11,685 nt of DNA, taken from NCBI GenBank assembly GCA_913058165.1, contig CAJXQV010000017.1, positions 1-11,685 on the forward strand. The letters run 5' to 3'. The notes under the pieces were generated by a model, which made no database searches, was not told the origin of the DNA, and saw only the letters and a program-made list of their open reading frames with translations. This document shows, piece by piece, positions 1 through 8,463 of the stretch (position 1 is its first letter; every line of letters begins with the position of its first letter). A program made the position numbers and the translations under genes. This stretch comes from an uncultured Chromatiales bacterium (GTDB lineage Bacteria; Pseudomonadota; Gammaproteobacteria; Steroidobacterales; GCA-2729495).

Positions 1-170
1 CAGCCAAAGCTTATGGTGTTTACGCAAAGATCGTTGGTTTCGAGATGGCGAAGCGGCAGTCCTTTATCATCGACCCCGAAGGTAACATTGCCAAGCACTA
101 CGCCAAGGTCAATGCAGAAACGCACTCCACCGAAGTGCTCGCCGATCTAAAAGCCCTACAGGGAACCTGA
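1..170 (+). CDS. Peroxiredoxin, C-terminal fragment (5' end outside window)
   Basis: The reading frame is open from the window edge (first complete codon at position 3) to a TGA at 168-170, giving about 55 visible residues. The stretch RQSFIIDPEGNIAKHYAKV is typical of the C-terminal half of AhpC/TSA-type peroxiredoxins of the Bcp/PrxQ kind. The Arg of KRQSFIID (codon 54-56) fits the conserved active-site arginine that precedes the beta strand in this family. Such enzymes reduce hydrogen peroxide and organic hydroperoxides in the cytoplasm using a peroxidatic cysteine, which lies outside the window. The gene converges with the transporter gene on the other strand and has its own terminator. 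The family call is fairly secure; the subfamily (Bcp versus another 1-Cys or 2-Cys class) cannot be settled without the N-terminal half. Confidence 0.8.
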   Translation, partial: AKAYGVYAKIVGFEMAKRQSFIIDPEGNIAKHYAKVNAETHSTEVLADLKALQGT

Positions 171-196
171 GCCCTCAATTTATTCAGAATGCAGAG

Positions 197-225
197 CGGC
201 GGTGTGAATACACCGCCGTTTTTTT
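197..225 (+). terminator. Intrinsic terminator of the peroxiredoxin gene
   Basis: A perfect 9-bp GC-rich stem, CGGCGGTGT (197-205) with ACACCGCCG (210-218), encloses a GAAT tetraloop and is followed directly by seven T residues (219-225). It begins 26 bases after the peroxiredoxin stop. On the minus strand the hairpin is not followed by a T tract, so it is probably one-directional and does not terminate the convergent transporter operon. Confidence 0.95.
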
Positions 226-266
226 GTGGCCCGGGTTTTACGACCAGATACCTGAACACACAGAAG

Positions 267-1580
267 CTATTCCTTCAGCGGTGCTTTCTGGGTATCCATC
301 CGGGTGAACATTCGTCCAAGGTATCGGCCAACCACGCCCCAGAGTGCCGCGATACCTGCGCCCACGGCAGCCATTGCCCCCAAGCCAAGGCCCACACCAT
401 CGGTGAGGCCCGCAAACGCGATACTGCTCAATGCATCACCACCACGATACACCGCAATATCAATAACCGGCTTCGCCTTAAATCGAGTCTCGCGGTCTAC
501 TGCGGTAAACAACATTTCACGCGCAGGACGTGTAATCGCATAATTGCCCGCTCGACGAACTACTTGCAGAACCAGCACCACCGTCAACAAAGGCGCGAAA
601 GCCAGCACTAATAAACCAGCGGCAATAACGAACGGAACCAGCGCCAGCGTCACGGCCATACCAAAACGTTCAACAATACGACTCGTCGCGAACATACCGA
701 TGGTGAACGTCAGAATATTAACCACCCAATCAACCATAGCCAAAACTTCTGTGCGCTCCGCGCGGGTTTCAAAAAACTGCGCCAACAGGTTCTTCTGTTC
801 AAAATACACGAATGAACCAATGGCCGTATACAGCAGAATAAAAGCACCGATTGCCAACAAATACGGATTGGTCACAAACATTTTGAAGCCAGCAAACGGA
901 TTACCGCCAATCTTTGCAGCACTCAAGTCAGCATGCACAACCTCATTGTGTAAATCGACTACCTTCAGATGCTCGAGATACAGCACTATGCCGATTGGAA
1001 AAATAAGAACGACAGCGGCAATTAGCATCAAGGTATCGGTACCCAGATCATCGGCAAACAATGCCGGAATCAGCGGGCCAACCAAAGCTCCGGCACTTGA
1101 ACCCGCCGCAATAAACGCGAAGAGGCGATTCGACTGTTCCTTAGTGAACAAATCGGACATAAAGCTCCAGAACACGGAGACATGAAACAGACTAAAGACG
1201 CTCACCCAGACATAGAATATCTTATCGATAAGCACACGGTCTTCCACACCACTCACACCAAAATAAAATGCGACAAAAGATGCGGCAAAAAACGCATACA
1301 CCCCTGGAACCAAATACTTAAACTTCACTTTGGAAACGGCAAAGCCATAGATGGCGACAGCCACTACACTAACCAAAAAATTAATATTCCATAGAAAGCT
1401 AACCTCAGTGTCCGTCCACTCACTTGCCATAGCATCCCGCACTGGACGCAAAATGTACCAAGCCGCCATTAGGGTAAAGACCAAGGCAAATGCGAGCACC
1501 ACCGAGCGCAACTCGTTTGACTCGATTTGCGAAACTGTCTTCATGAAACGGGACACAAAGTTAGGTTGTTTTTTATTCAT
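267..1580 (-). CDS. NTP/NDP exchange transporter-family (ATP:ADP antiporter-like, MFS-type) membrane protein
   Basis: A 437-residue polytopic inner-membrane protein with roughly 11-12 hydrophobic segments (for example residues 27-45, 63-83, 122-140, 183-202, 240-262, 308-328, 383-405). WYILRPVRD (41-49), VWVSVFSLFHVSVFWSFMSDLF (124-145), a Gly/Ala-rich FIAAGSSAGALVGP segment (156-169) and KPVIDIAVYRGGD (370-382) are what I recognise from the bacterial group annotated as NTP/NDP exchange transporter or 'ATP:ADP antiporter, AAA family'. True members in intracellular parasites swap host ATP for ADP. Free-living bacteria carry relatives whose substrate is not known, so nucleotide transport here is only a family-based guess. 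It is the last gene of the minus-strand run, 69 bases after the SDR gene, and ends in TAG with no clear terminator. The ATG at 1578-1580 has only a weak GGA about 8 bases upstream; a second Met at residue 13 has no better ribosome site. Confidence 0.75.
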   Translation of the reverse strand: MNKKQPNFVSRFMKTVSQIESNELRSVVLAFALVFTLMAAWYILRPVRDAMASEWTDTEVSFLWNINFLVSVVAVAIYGFAVSKVKFKYLVPGVYAFFAASFVAFYFGVSGVEDRVLIDKIFYVWVSVFSLFHVSVFWSFMSDLFTKEQSNRLFAFIAAGSSAGALVGPLIPALFADDLGTDTLMLIAAVVLIFPIGIVLYLEHLKVVDLHNEVVHADLSAAKIGGNPFAGFKMFVTNPYLLAIGAFILLYTAIGSFVYFEQKNLLAQFFETRAERTEVLAMVDWVVNILTFTIGMFATSRIVERFGMAVTLALVPFVIAAGLLVLAFAPLLTVVLVLQVVRRAGNYAITRPAREMLFTAVDRETRFKAKPVIDIAVYRGGDALSSIAFAGLTDGVGLGLGAMAAVGAGIAALWGVVGRYLGRMFTRMDTQKAPLKE

Positions 1581-1610
1581 TTCAGTATCCGTAAGCAGAT
1601 AAATTGCTAC

Positions 1611-1625
1611 CCGGAACTATTCCGG
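1611..1625. repeat. Small hairpin between the SDR and transporter genes
   Basis: CCGGAA (1611-1616) pairs with TTCCGG (1620-1625) around a 3-base loop, inside the 69-base gap between the two genes. There is no T tract on either side in the minus-strand direction, so it is not an intrinsic terminator. It may simply be a stable spacer or an mRNA-processing site. A 6-bp stem of this kind can occur by chance. Confidence 0.35.
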
Positions 1626-1649
1626 ATAACGCTGCGAGAAAGGGTTTAA

Positions 1650-2438
1650 TTAATTAGCGGTGAGCGCGGCAAATAACGCCGGCCAATTACCGGAAGGTGT
1701 ACCGGATTCCGAATAAGCTTCAAAGGTTTTGTTGACTGCCTCCGGAGTCTGCAACGCGGCCACACAAATCATGGCAACGTCATCACGGGTAATCGTGCCG
1801 GAGGTAGTGTCGCCCTGCGCAAACACTATTTTATCCTGCCCCCCTGGCTTATTAACCAGACCACCAGGTCTTACGATGGTGTAAGGCACGCCGCTGGCAC
1901 GCAAGGCGTTCTCACCTTTCAACTTCCAGTTCAACACATTATCGAACATACGATTAAGAAAATGGTCTTCATCGGTAACGCCGGAAGATGACACCAAAAC
2001 AAACTGTTGAATATTAAGAGCGGCGGCAACATCAGCTAGATTACGCACCCCGCCAAAATCAACAAACTTGGGAGAGTTAGCAGGATCACCGCGGGTTGAA
2101 CCGATGGCCACAGCAACATAGCGGACACCGGACATTGCTTCGATTAACTGGTCAGGCTGACGGACATCAGCAACGACATAAGTGACATCATCCCCGAACA
2201 ACACACGCGCCTTCGTTTCATTGCGCACCATGGCACGGACTTCAAAGCCGTTACCAAGCAAATGTTTTACAACTTCTTTGCCGGTGCCGCCGGTAGCACC
2301 GGCAACCAGAACAAGCCCTTTCGACGATTCACCAGGCATTTTTTCCGCAGACGACTGCGCCTGTGCAGACAACAGCCCGATCAGGCTGAGGCACAGAACA
2401 CCGATCAAACGAAAAATAGAACGCGAAGAAGAACGCAT
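1650..2438 (-). CDS. Atypical SDR / NAD(P)-binding Rossmann-fold protein with N-terminal signal peptide
   Basis: From the chosen ATG (2436-2438) the protein has 262 residues. Residues 1-27 look like a Sec signal peptide: basic MRSSSRSIFR, a hydrophobic core LIGVLCLSLIGLL, then AQA before Q28. The mature part opens with a beta strand and the glycine-rich dinucleotide motif GATGGTG (47-53), followed by a VADV strand end (about 88-91), SSSG (150-153), a NWKLKGE helix (170-176) and YTIVRPGGL (186-194). This is the layout of atypical SDRs of the NAD(P)H-binding (NmrA-like) type; the classical YxxxK catalytic pair is absent, with only the Lys of NWKLK in the matching helix. The substrate is unknown. 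A longer frame exists from TTG at 2504, but it would bury the signal peptide; the ATG has AAAGGGT about 11 bases upstream. It lies 94 bases after pyk on the same strand. A cytoplasmic-type cofactor fold behind an export signal is odd. Confidence 0.8.
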   Translation of the reverse strand: MRSSSRSIFRLIGVLCLSLIGLLSAQAQSSAEKMPGESSKGLVLVAGATGGTGKEVVKHLLGNGFEVRAMVRNETKARVLFGDDVTYVVADVRQPDQLIEAMSGVRYVAVAIGSTRGDPANSPKFVDFGGVRNLADVAAALNIQQFVLVSSSGVTDEDHFLNRMFDNVLNWKLKGENALRASGVPYTIVRPGGLVNKPGGQDKIVFAQGDTTSGTITRDDVAMICVAALQTPEAVNKTFEAYSESGTPSGNWPALFAALTAN

Positions 2439-2532
2439 ATCAGCGTGTACCCTTTGAAAGCCCGAAACACGGATGCAAACAGGCATTAAATGTAAGTCAG
2501 ACAAGTATATCCGCAGCCACTGCAGACCGAGC

Positions 2533-4014
2533 CTAGTGGTCGGACTGCCCGTTGTGACTATTCACTGGCTGGTCACTGCCAGTGACACGAAGAATTTTCA
2601 TGGAATTGGTGCCGCCCGATATACCCGTCAAATCACCCTGCGTAAACACCAGCAAATCACCGGGGTCTACCTTATGCAGGTCTATGAGTTTGTTAAACAT
2701 ATCCTGATGAAGACGTTCGGTATTGGTATCGGTAATATCGAAATACACTGGATAGACACCCCGATACAACGTGACACGTCGTCGGGTATCTTTATGGCGG
2801 GTAAAGGCAAAAATAGGAATATCTGAGCGAATACGGGACATCCACCTTGCTGTCGAGCCCGATTCAGTTAACGCCACAATAGCAGCAACATCCATATGTG
2901 CCGTGGTGTGCATAACAGCCATAGCCACCGCCTCGTCGACATTCTGGAAGTGCTGGTCGCGACCCTTGCGGCGACCGGATACCAGGTCATGCGCTTCAGC
3001 ACCGAGACAAATCTCGGCCATAGCCGCCACAGCCTTAACCGGGAAATCGCCGACAGCCGATTCCGCAGATAACATAACCGCATCAGTACCATCCATTACC
3101 GCATTGGCGACATCGGATACTTCTGCACGGGTAGGAATCTGACTGTGAATCATCGACTCCATCATCTGAGTTGCTGTAATTACAACCTTATGCCGCGTGC
3201 GGGTGGTTTTAATAATGCGTTTCTGCAAACTCGTGAGTGATGCGTAACCCACCTCAACACCGAGGTCACCACGCGCTACCATTACTGCATCGCTCGCATC
3301 AATAATGCTCTCAAGATTGACAACAGCCTCACTGCGTTCGATTTTGGCCACCAGATGCGCTCCGCAACCGGCATCACGCAGCAAATCTCGTGCTTCGTCA
3401 ACGTCAGCCGCGGACCTGACAAATGACACTGCCATCCAATCGATTTCAAGCTCTGCGGCGAGCAATATATCAACGCGGTCTTTCTCAGTGAGCGCCGGAG
3501 CTGACAGACCGCCACCGTGCAAATTAATGCCCTTCTGATTACTTAGTTCGCCGCCAACCTGCACACGGCAAACAATGCGTGGCTTCTCAACTTTTTCGAC
3601 CAGCATCGAGATATGTCCGTCATCAAGCAACAGCACATTACCCGGATTCACATCATCGGTTAGATTCTCGTAGGCAACACCCACTCTGGTTTCGTCACCG
3701 GAATTTCCATCGAGACTGCTATCGAGAACAAACATCTGGCCTTCCGTCAGTTGGACACGGCCTTCCTTGAATCGACGAATACGGATTTTTGGCCCCTGCA
3801 GATCGCCCAAAATACCGATATGCTTACCCACCAAATGGGATGCTTCGCGAACCATTTTTACCCGTCGACGCTGCTCATCGGGATCACCATGAGAAAAGTT
3901 CAGTCTGAAGACATCGGCACCCGCACGGATGAGCTGCTCAACAACGCCCGCCTTGTCCGTCGCAGGACCGAGGGTCGCAATAATTTTGGTTCTTCGCATA
4001 GATTCATTAGTCAT
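2533..4014 (-). CDS. pyk: Pyruvate kinase
   Basis: Catalyses phosphoenolpyruvate plus ADP to pyruvate plus ATP, the last step of glycolysis, in the cytoplasm. The 493 residues match the family length. RRTKIIATLGPAT (7-19) opens the TIM barrel; RLNFSHG (37-43) and the GDLQGPKIR region (70-78) line the active site. The B domain runs from about residue 80 to 180. KIERSEA (224-230) holds the catalytic Lys, MVARGDLGVE (245-254) binds metal and substrate, and ATQMMESM (281-288) is the signature helix. ALTESGSTAR (381-390) lies in the C-terminal effector domain. The enzyme is probably the allosteric homotetramer usual for the family. The ATG at 4012-4014 is used, but its only nearby ribosome site is an AGG two bases away; the Met at residue 6 (3997-3999), right before RRTKII, is a possible alternative. 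The gene follows pgk after 111 bases and may have its own promoter. Confidence 0.97.
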   Translation of the reverse strand: MTNESMRRTKIIATLGPATDKAGVVEQLIRAGADVFRLNFSHGDPDEQRRRVKMVREASHLVGKHIGILGDLQGPKIRIRRFKEGRVQLTEGQMFVLDSSLDGNSGDETRVGVAYENLTDDVNPGNVLLLDDGHISMLVEKVEKPRIVCRVQVGGELSNQKGINLHGGGLSAPALTEKDRVDILLAAELEIDWMAVSFVRSAADVDEARDLLRDAGCGAHLVAKIERSEAVVNLESIIDASDAVMVARGDLGVEVGYASLTSLQKRIIKTTRTRHKVVITATQMMESMIHSQIPTRAEVSDVANAVMDGTDAVMLSAESAVGDFPVKAVAAMAEICLGAEAHDLVSGRRKGRDQHFQNVDEAVAMAVMHTTAHMDVAAIVALTESGSTARWMSRIRSDIPIFAFTRHKDTRRRVTLYRGVYPVYFDITDTNTERLHQDMFNKLIDLHKVDPGDLLVFTQGDLTGISGGTNSMKILRVTGSDQPVNSHNGQSDH

Positions 4015-4021
4015 AACCTAG

Positions 4022-4027
4022 ATTATC
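4022..4027 (-). promoter_or_regulatory. Possible -10 box immediately upstream of pyk
   Basis: On the minus strand GATAAT (5 of 6 to TATAAT) sits only 7 bases before the pyk ATG, in the 111-base gap after pgk. No good -35 hexamer lies 16-18 bases further upstream (GCAAAA or CAAAAT). If real, transcripts would start almost at the start codon and be nearly leaderless. This is a weak call. Confidence 0.25.
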
Positions 4028-4125
4028 CCACAATAGATATGTGATTTTGCAGCTCAATTAAAGCCGCAACACCGATTAGACGAATGAGCGGTTGTCACCC
4101 AGAATAGGCTCAACCGAAAACGCGA

Positions 4126-5286
4126 TTATTTAGCCCGCGACTCCAGAACCGCTACTGCCGGGAGCTTCTTGCCTTCCAGAAACTCAAGGAATGCGCCCCC
4201 ACCGGTTGAGATATACGACATTCTGTCACTCAGACCATATTTCTCAAGCGCCGCCAAAGTGTCACCGCCGCCAGCAATACTGAAAGCCTTGCTATTCGCA
4301 ATCGCCTCGCCAAGCGTCTTCGTGCCGTTACCAAACTGATCTATCTCAAACACACCAAGTGGACCGTTCCAGACAATAGTACCGGCATTGGCAATAATCT
4401 CAGCATAGAGCTCCGAAGTTTTCGGACCTACGTCAAGAATCATTTCATCTGTCTTGGTCTCGGTCAACTCACGTGGGATGGCCTCGGCATCCGCACTAAA
4501 TGCTGTCGCATTGACCACATCAAGGGGCAATGGAATTTTTGACTCAACAGTCAGCTTCTTCGCCTGCGGCAGCATAGTTTCTTCGTACAAAGATTTGCCG
4601 ACAGGGTAGCCTGCCGCTGCAATAAATGTATTGGCAATACCACCACCAACAATCATAGAATCGACATGCTTCGCAAGCTCTTCAAGAACAGTAAGCTTCG
4701 TCGATACCTTTGACCCGCCGACAATGGCAACAACTGGTCGGGCCGGTTTATCCATTGCCTTACCCAAAGCATCAAGCTCAGCGACCAGCAAGGGTCCGGC
4801 ACAGGCCACCGGAGCAAACTTTGCTACGCCATGAGTACTTGCCTGAGCACGATGTGCGGTGCCAAAAGCATCCATTACAAACACATCACAAAGCGCAGCC
4901 ATCCGCTTAGATAAAACCCCATCATCAGCGTTCTCACCAGCGTTAAAGCGTACGTTCTCACACAACACGACTTCACCGGGAGCCACATCAACGCCATTCA
5001 GCCAGTCGCTGACCAAACGGACGTCCTGATTCAACAGTACGCTGAGATGACGGGCGATAGGACTTAAAGAGAACTGCTCCTCAAACTGCCCTTCAGTCGG
5101 ACGACCAAGGTGAGAGAGCAGAATTACTGCAGCGCCTGCTTCCAGCGCTGCAGTAATAGTCGGCAGTGTCGCCTTGATCCGGGCATCGCTGGTAACGCGA
5201 CCGTCTTCAACCGGAACATTCAAATCCAATCGGATCATCGTCCGTTTTCCGGCAATATCCAACTCTGACATTTTCAACACTGACAT
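4126..5286 (-). CDS. pgk: Phosphoglycerate kinase
   Basis: Transfers phosphate between 1,3-bisphosphoglycerate and ADP, giving 3-phosphoglycerate and ATP; reversible and cytoplasmic. The 386 residues equal the typical monomeric bacterial enzyme. The N-terminal substrate domain shows RLDLNVP (19-25) and SHLGRP (58-63). The nucleotide domain shows GGSKVSTKL (190-198), GGGIANTF (214-221), WNGPLGVFE (306-314) and the phosphate-binding GGGDT (339-343). The ATG at 5284-5286 is preceded by AGGAAGAG (minus strand, 5295-5302) at 8 bases spacing, which supports this start over the Met at residue 6. Only 34 bases separate it from the upstream gap stop, so gap and pgk are almost certainly co-transcribed, coupling two consecutive glycolytic steps. 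Confidence 0.98.
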   Translation of the reverse strand: MSVLKMSELDIAGKRTMIRLDLNVPVEDGRVTSDARIKATLPTITAALEAGAAVILLSHLGRPTEGQFEEQFSLSPIARHLSVLLNQDVRLVSDWLNGVDVAPGEVVLCENVRFNAGENADDGVLSKRMAALCDVFVMDAFGTAHRAQASTHGVAKFAPVACAGPLLVAELDALGKAMDKPARPVVAIVGGSKVSTKLTVLEELAKHVDSMIVGGGIANTFIAAAGYPVGKSLYEETMLPQAKKLTVESKIPLPLDVVNATAFSADAEAIPRELTETKTDEMILDVGPKTSELYAEIIANAGTIVWNGPLGVFEIDQFGNGTKTLGEAIANSKAFSIAGGGDTLAALEKYGLSDRMSYISTGGGAFLEFLEGKKLPAVAVLESRAK

Positions 5287-5320
5287 ACCTGTTGCTCTTC
5301 CTGTGGAAGCTTAACTGATG

Positions 5321-6334
5321 TTACTTGGCGTTAATGAGTGCCAAAGTGGTATCAAGCATACGATTTGAGAAGCCCCACTCGTTGTCATACCAAGAACACA
5401 CTTTAACCAGGTTGCCACCGAGCACTTTAGTCATGGTTGAATCGTAGGTTGAAGATGCAGGATTGTGGTTGTAATCAATCGACACAAGCGGCGCGTTGGT
5501 ATACCCCAGAACGCCTTTCAGCGGACCCTCACTTGCGGCTTTAAGAACCGAGTTAATTTCATCCACAGTGGTATCACGTGACGCAGTAAAGGTCAGATCA
5601 ACAACCGACACATTGATGATCGGCACGCGCATTGAGAAGCCGTCCAACTTGCCATCAAGCTCAGGCAAAACCATGCCAACTGCAGCAGCCGCACCGGTTT
5701 TGGTCGGAATCATCGACATAGTGGCTGAACGCGCACGACGCAGATCGGTGTGATACACGTCAGTCAGAACCTGATCGTTGGTGTAGGCATGAATCGTAGT
5801 CATGATGCCCTTCTCAATACCAATTGCTTCATGCAATGGCTTAACCAGAGGCGCGAGGCAGTTGGTGGTGCAGGAAGCATTTGAAATAACGGTATCAGAT
5901 GCTTTCAACAGCTTATGGTTAACGCCGTAAACAATAGTGGCATCAACCGCATTGCCCGCAGGTGCAGAAATAACGACTTTCTTGGCACCGGCATCAATGT
6001 GTGCCTGTGACTTTTCTTTGCTGGCAAAGAAGCCTGTGCACTCCAGCACTACATCAACACCAAGCTCACCCCAAGGCAGGTTGGCAGGATTGCGTTCAGC
6101 AAATACTTTAATGCGGTCGCCATTGATTACCAGCTCATCTCCCTCGACAGAGACATCAAAGCCGAACACGCCATGCGCGGTGTCGTACTTAGTCAGATGT
6201 GCGTTGGTATCGGCATTGCCCAGATCATTAATGGCCACGATCTGAAGTTCTTTGGTACGGTCACTCTCGTACAATGCACGCAGGACATTTCTACCGATAC
6301 GTCCGTAACCATTTATCGCGATTTTTACTGCCAT
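5321..6334 (-). CDS. gap: Type I glyceraldehyde-3-phosphate dehydrogenase
   Basis: Oxidises glyceraldehyde-3-phosphate with phosphate and NAD to 1,3-bisphosphoglycerate, in the cytoplasm as a homotetramer. The 337 residues are of normal length. [10 protein letters not shown] (7-16) is the dinucleotide-binding loop, and Asp37 in AINDL fits NAD rather than NADP preference. SNASCTTNC (151-159) carries the catalytic Cys155, and His182 in TIHAYTNDQ is the general base. KTGAAAAVG (212-220) and the C-terminal [12 protein letters not shown] are further family marks. The erythrose-4-phosphate dehydrogenase gene epd occupies this slot next to pgk in E. coli. The catalytic HAYTNDQ and TGAA segments look more like GAPDH than Epd (HSAMHDQQ), so I call it gap, with some chance of dual function. 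A strong AGGAG (minus strand, 6344-6348) lies 9 bases before the ATG. The distance to tkt is 98 bases. Confidence 0.93.
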   Translation of the reverse strand: MAVKIAINGYGRIGRNVLRALYESDRTKELQIVAINDLGNADTNAHLTKYDTAHGVFGFDVSVEGDELVINGDRIKVFAERNPANLPWGELGVDVVLECTGFFASKEKSQAHIDAGAKKVVISAPAGNAVDATIVYGVNHKLLKASDTVISNASCTTNCLAPLVKPLHEAIGIEKGIMTTIHAYTNDQVLTDVYHTDLRRARSATMSMIPTKTGAAAAVGMVLPELDGKLDGFSMRVPIINVSVVDLTFTASRDTTVDEINSVLKAASEGPLKGVLGYTNAPLVSIDYNHNPASSTYDSTMTKVLGGNLVKVCSWYDNEWGFSNRMLDTTLALINAK

Positions 6335-6376
6335 TACTGCTTACTCCTATTGTTCTTCCGCAAGGCAAGCTTCCGC

Positions 6377-6382
6377 CTTATA
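6377..6382 (-). promoter_or_regulatory. gap: Candidate -10 box for a gap promoter
   Basis: In the 98-base tkt-gap spacer, the minus strand reads TATAAG (5 of 6 to consensus), about 43 bases before the gap start codon. The -35 side is poor (ATAATG or AATAAT at 17-18 bases). The palindrome at 6394-6410 falls inside the spacer and -35 zone, which would suit a regulated promoter. A secondary gap-pgk promoter inside the cluster is plausible but not proven. Confidence 0.35.
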
Positions 6383-6393
6383 AATAATCTGCA

Positions 6394-6410
6394 CGTGAAC
6401 ATTATTCACG
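6394..6410. promoter_or_regulatory. Palindrome upstream of gap, possible operator
   Basis: CGTGAA (6394-6399) and TTCACG (6405-6410) form a perfect 6-bp inverted repeat around 5 bases, between tkt and gap. It is one base too wide for the CRP consensus half-site spacing (TGTGA-N6-TCACA; here N7), and it does not look like the HexR or Cra sites known for glycolytic genes of gammaproteobacteria. It could be an operator for an unidentified regulator, or an mRNA hairpin in a tkt-gap read-through transcript. Confidence 0.4.
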
Positions 6411-6432
6411 AAACCATTTGTATCAATTTGCT

Positions 6433-8463
6433 CTATAACAATTCTTTAACAACGGACTTGACGTTATCCACGGTAAAACCGAACTTTTTAAACAGCTCGC
6501 CGGCCGGTGCTGATTCGCCAAAGCGGTCAAGGCCAATGACGCGTCCGGACATGCCAACATAGCGATACCAACCGTTGGTGACACCCGCCTCAACAGCAAC
6601 CCGCTTATCAAGCGCTGCTGGCAACACGGACTCGCGGTAAACAGCATCCTGAGCTTCAAAGGCTTCAACACAAGGCATAGAAACGACACGAACGCCAATC
6701 CCTTCAGCGGCTAATGCCGCAGCGGCGGCCACCGCAAGCTCAACTTCAGAACCGGTTGCAATGATCACAGCTTGTGCATCGTCCGCATCACACAATACGT
6801 AGCCACCCCGACGAATATCGTCAAGCTGCTGGGCATTGCGTGCCTGTGGGGCCAGGCCCTGACGCGACAAAATCAAACTGGTCGGACCATCACGACGCTC
6901 GATGGCATCCTGCCATGCCACCGCTGTTTCAGTAGTATCACACGGACGCCAAACCGCCATGTTCGGCATCAGGCGCAAGCTTGCTACATGCTCAACCGGC
7001 TGATGTGTAGGACCATCTTCACCCAGTCCAATAGAGTCATGAGTAAACACAAGAATATTCTGCACCTTCATGAGCGCCGCCATGCGCAACGCATTGCGGG
7101 CGTAATCAGAGAAGGTCAGGAAGGTGCCGCCGTAAGGAATAAAACCACCGTGCAAAACCATACCATTAAGCATTGCAGCCATACCGAACTCACGCACACC
7201 AAATGAAATATAGTTGGCATCGGCATCATCGCCGGTAAGCCACTTGGAGCCGGAATGTTCGGTGAGGTTAGAGCCGGTCAGATCAGCAGAACCACCGATC
7301 AACTCAGGCAGGTGCGGGGCAAACGCATTCAAACTAATCTGCGATGCTTTGCGGGTTGCATTCTTCGCATCGGATGTCGCAATTTTGGCAATCTCTTCCG
7401 CAACGGCTTCGGGCCACCCAGCCGGCAATTCACCGGACATGCGTCGCTGCAGTTCTGCTGCTAATTCAGGGAACGCACTCTGATAAGCCGCAAAACCCTC
7501 GTTCCAAGCAGCCTCTGCAGCAGCACCGCTGCTGCGTGCATCCCATGCGGCACAGATCTCGGCGGGTATTTCAAACGGTGCATAGGGCCAGTCCAGCGCT
7601 TCACGGGTAGCCGCAATTTCGGCATCACCCAAGGGCGCACCGTGAGTGGCTTCGGTGCCCTGCTTGTTCGGCGAACCGAAACCAATAATGGTTTTGCAAC
7701 AAATCAGACTTGGCTTATTAGATGCCAGAGCCTTATCAATAGCTGCCTGAAGCGCTTTAGGGTCGTGCCCGTCAACACCGGGAACCACATGCCAACCATA
7801 AGCTTCGAAACGGGCGGGCGTATCATCGGTAAACCAGCCGTCAACGTCACCGTCAATTGAAATGCCGTTGTCGTCGTAAAAACAAATTAACTTGCCCAGC
7901 TTTAAGGTGCCGGCGAGTGAGCAGGCTTCGTGCGAAATACCTTCCATCAAACAACCGTCACCGAGGAATACCCAAGTGCGATGGTCAATGACATCGTGAC
8001 CCGGGCGATTAAACTGAGCCGCGAGAACCTTCTCGGCAACGGCCATACCAACAGCATTGGTCAGGCCCTGACCCAAGGGCCCGGTGGTTGTTTCAATGCC
8101 AATCTCAGGCTCATACTCAGGATGACCTGCGGTGCGGGAGCCCAGCTGGCGGAAGTTTTTGATCTCATCCATTGTCAACGGGTAGCCGCTCAGATGCGAC
8201 AGCGCGTACAACAACATTGACCCATGCCCATTGGAAAGCACAAAGCGATCCCGATTAATCCACAATGGATTCATAGGGTTATGGGTCATATAGTCGTTCC
8301 AGAGCACCTCAGCGATATCAGCCATACCCATCGGGGCTCCGGGATGACCGGAATTTGCTGCCTGCACTGCGTCCATAGCAAGAGCACGTATCGCGTTAGC
8401 AAGGTCTCTACGAGAAGGGTACACACCCTCGGTGTTGTTGCGGGTCTTTGAATTTACAGCCAT
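6433..8463 (-). CDS. tkt: Transketolase
   Basis: Thiamine-diphosphate enzyme of the non-oxidative pentose phosphate pathway; moves two-carbon ketol units between sugar phosphates and links xylulose-5-phosphate to glyceraldehyde-3-phosphate and fructose-6-phosphate. It has 676 residues, about 14 more than E. coli TktA, all at the N-terminus. SGHPGAPMG (38-46) includes an active-site His. The ThDP/Mg motif runs from GDG (168-170) to DDN (197-199). HGAPLGD (274-280), the catalytic Glu425 in GVREFGMAA (422-430), and [15 protein letters not shown] (475-489) complete the site; the C-terminal domain shows [10 protein letters not shown] (568-577). The ATG at 8461-8463 has an A-rich leader without a Shine-Dalgarno sequence. 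A GTG at 8422-8424 would give a family-typical N-terminus, but its GAGG is only 2 bases away. It heads the minus-strand glycolytic run. Confidence 0.97.
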   Translation of the reverse strand: MAVNSKTRNNTEGVYPSRRDLANAIRALAMDAVQAANSGHPGAPMGMADIAEVLWNDYMTHNPMNPLWINRDRFVLSNGHGSMLLYALSHLSGYPLTMDEIKNFRQLGSRTAGHPEYEPEIGIETTTGPLGQGLTNAVGMAVAEKVLAAQFNRPGHDVIDHRTWVFLGDGCLMEGISHEACSLAGTLKLGKLICFYDDNGISIDGDVDGWFTDDTPARFEAYGWHVVPGVDGHDPKALQAAIDKALASNKPSLICCKTIIGFGSPNKQGTEATHGAPLGDAEIAATREALDWPYAPFEIPAEICAAWDARSSGAAAEAAWNEGFAAYQSAFPELAAELQRRMSGELPAGWPEAVAEEIAKIATSDAKNATRKASQISLNAFAPHLPELIGGSADLTGSNLTEHSGSKWLTGDDADANYISFGVREFGMAAMLNGMVLHGGFIPYGGTFLTFSDYARNALRMAALMKVQNILVFTHDSIGLGEDGPTHQPVEHVASLRLMPNMAVWRPCDTTETAVAWQDAIERRDGPTSLILSRQGLAPQARNAQQLDDIRRGGYVLCDADDAQAVIIATGSEVELAVAAAAALAAEGIGVRVVSMPCVEAFEAQDAVYRESVLPAALDKRVAVEAGVTNGWYRYVGMSGRVIGLDRFGESAPAGELFKKFGFTVDNVKSVVKELL

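Noticed and set aside
544..1185. 213-codon open frame on the plus strand
   Set aside because: It lies wholly antisense to the transporter gene, which has clear family motifs. The translation is Thr/Ser/Ala-rich with no recognisable domain, as expected from a shadow frame.
2280..2303. Perfect 8-bp inverted repeat inside the SDR gene (GCCGGTGC with GCACCGGC)
   Set aside because: It falls on the codons of the glycine-rich GATGGTG motif, so alternating GGT/GCC/ACC/GGC codons explain the symmetry.
6362..6379. AAGGC/GCCTT inverted repeat in the gap leader as a regulatory hairpin
   Set aside because: A 5-bp stem with an 8-base loop is weak and likely to occur by chance. There is no T tract or other support.
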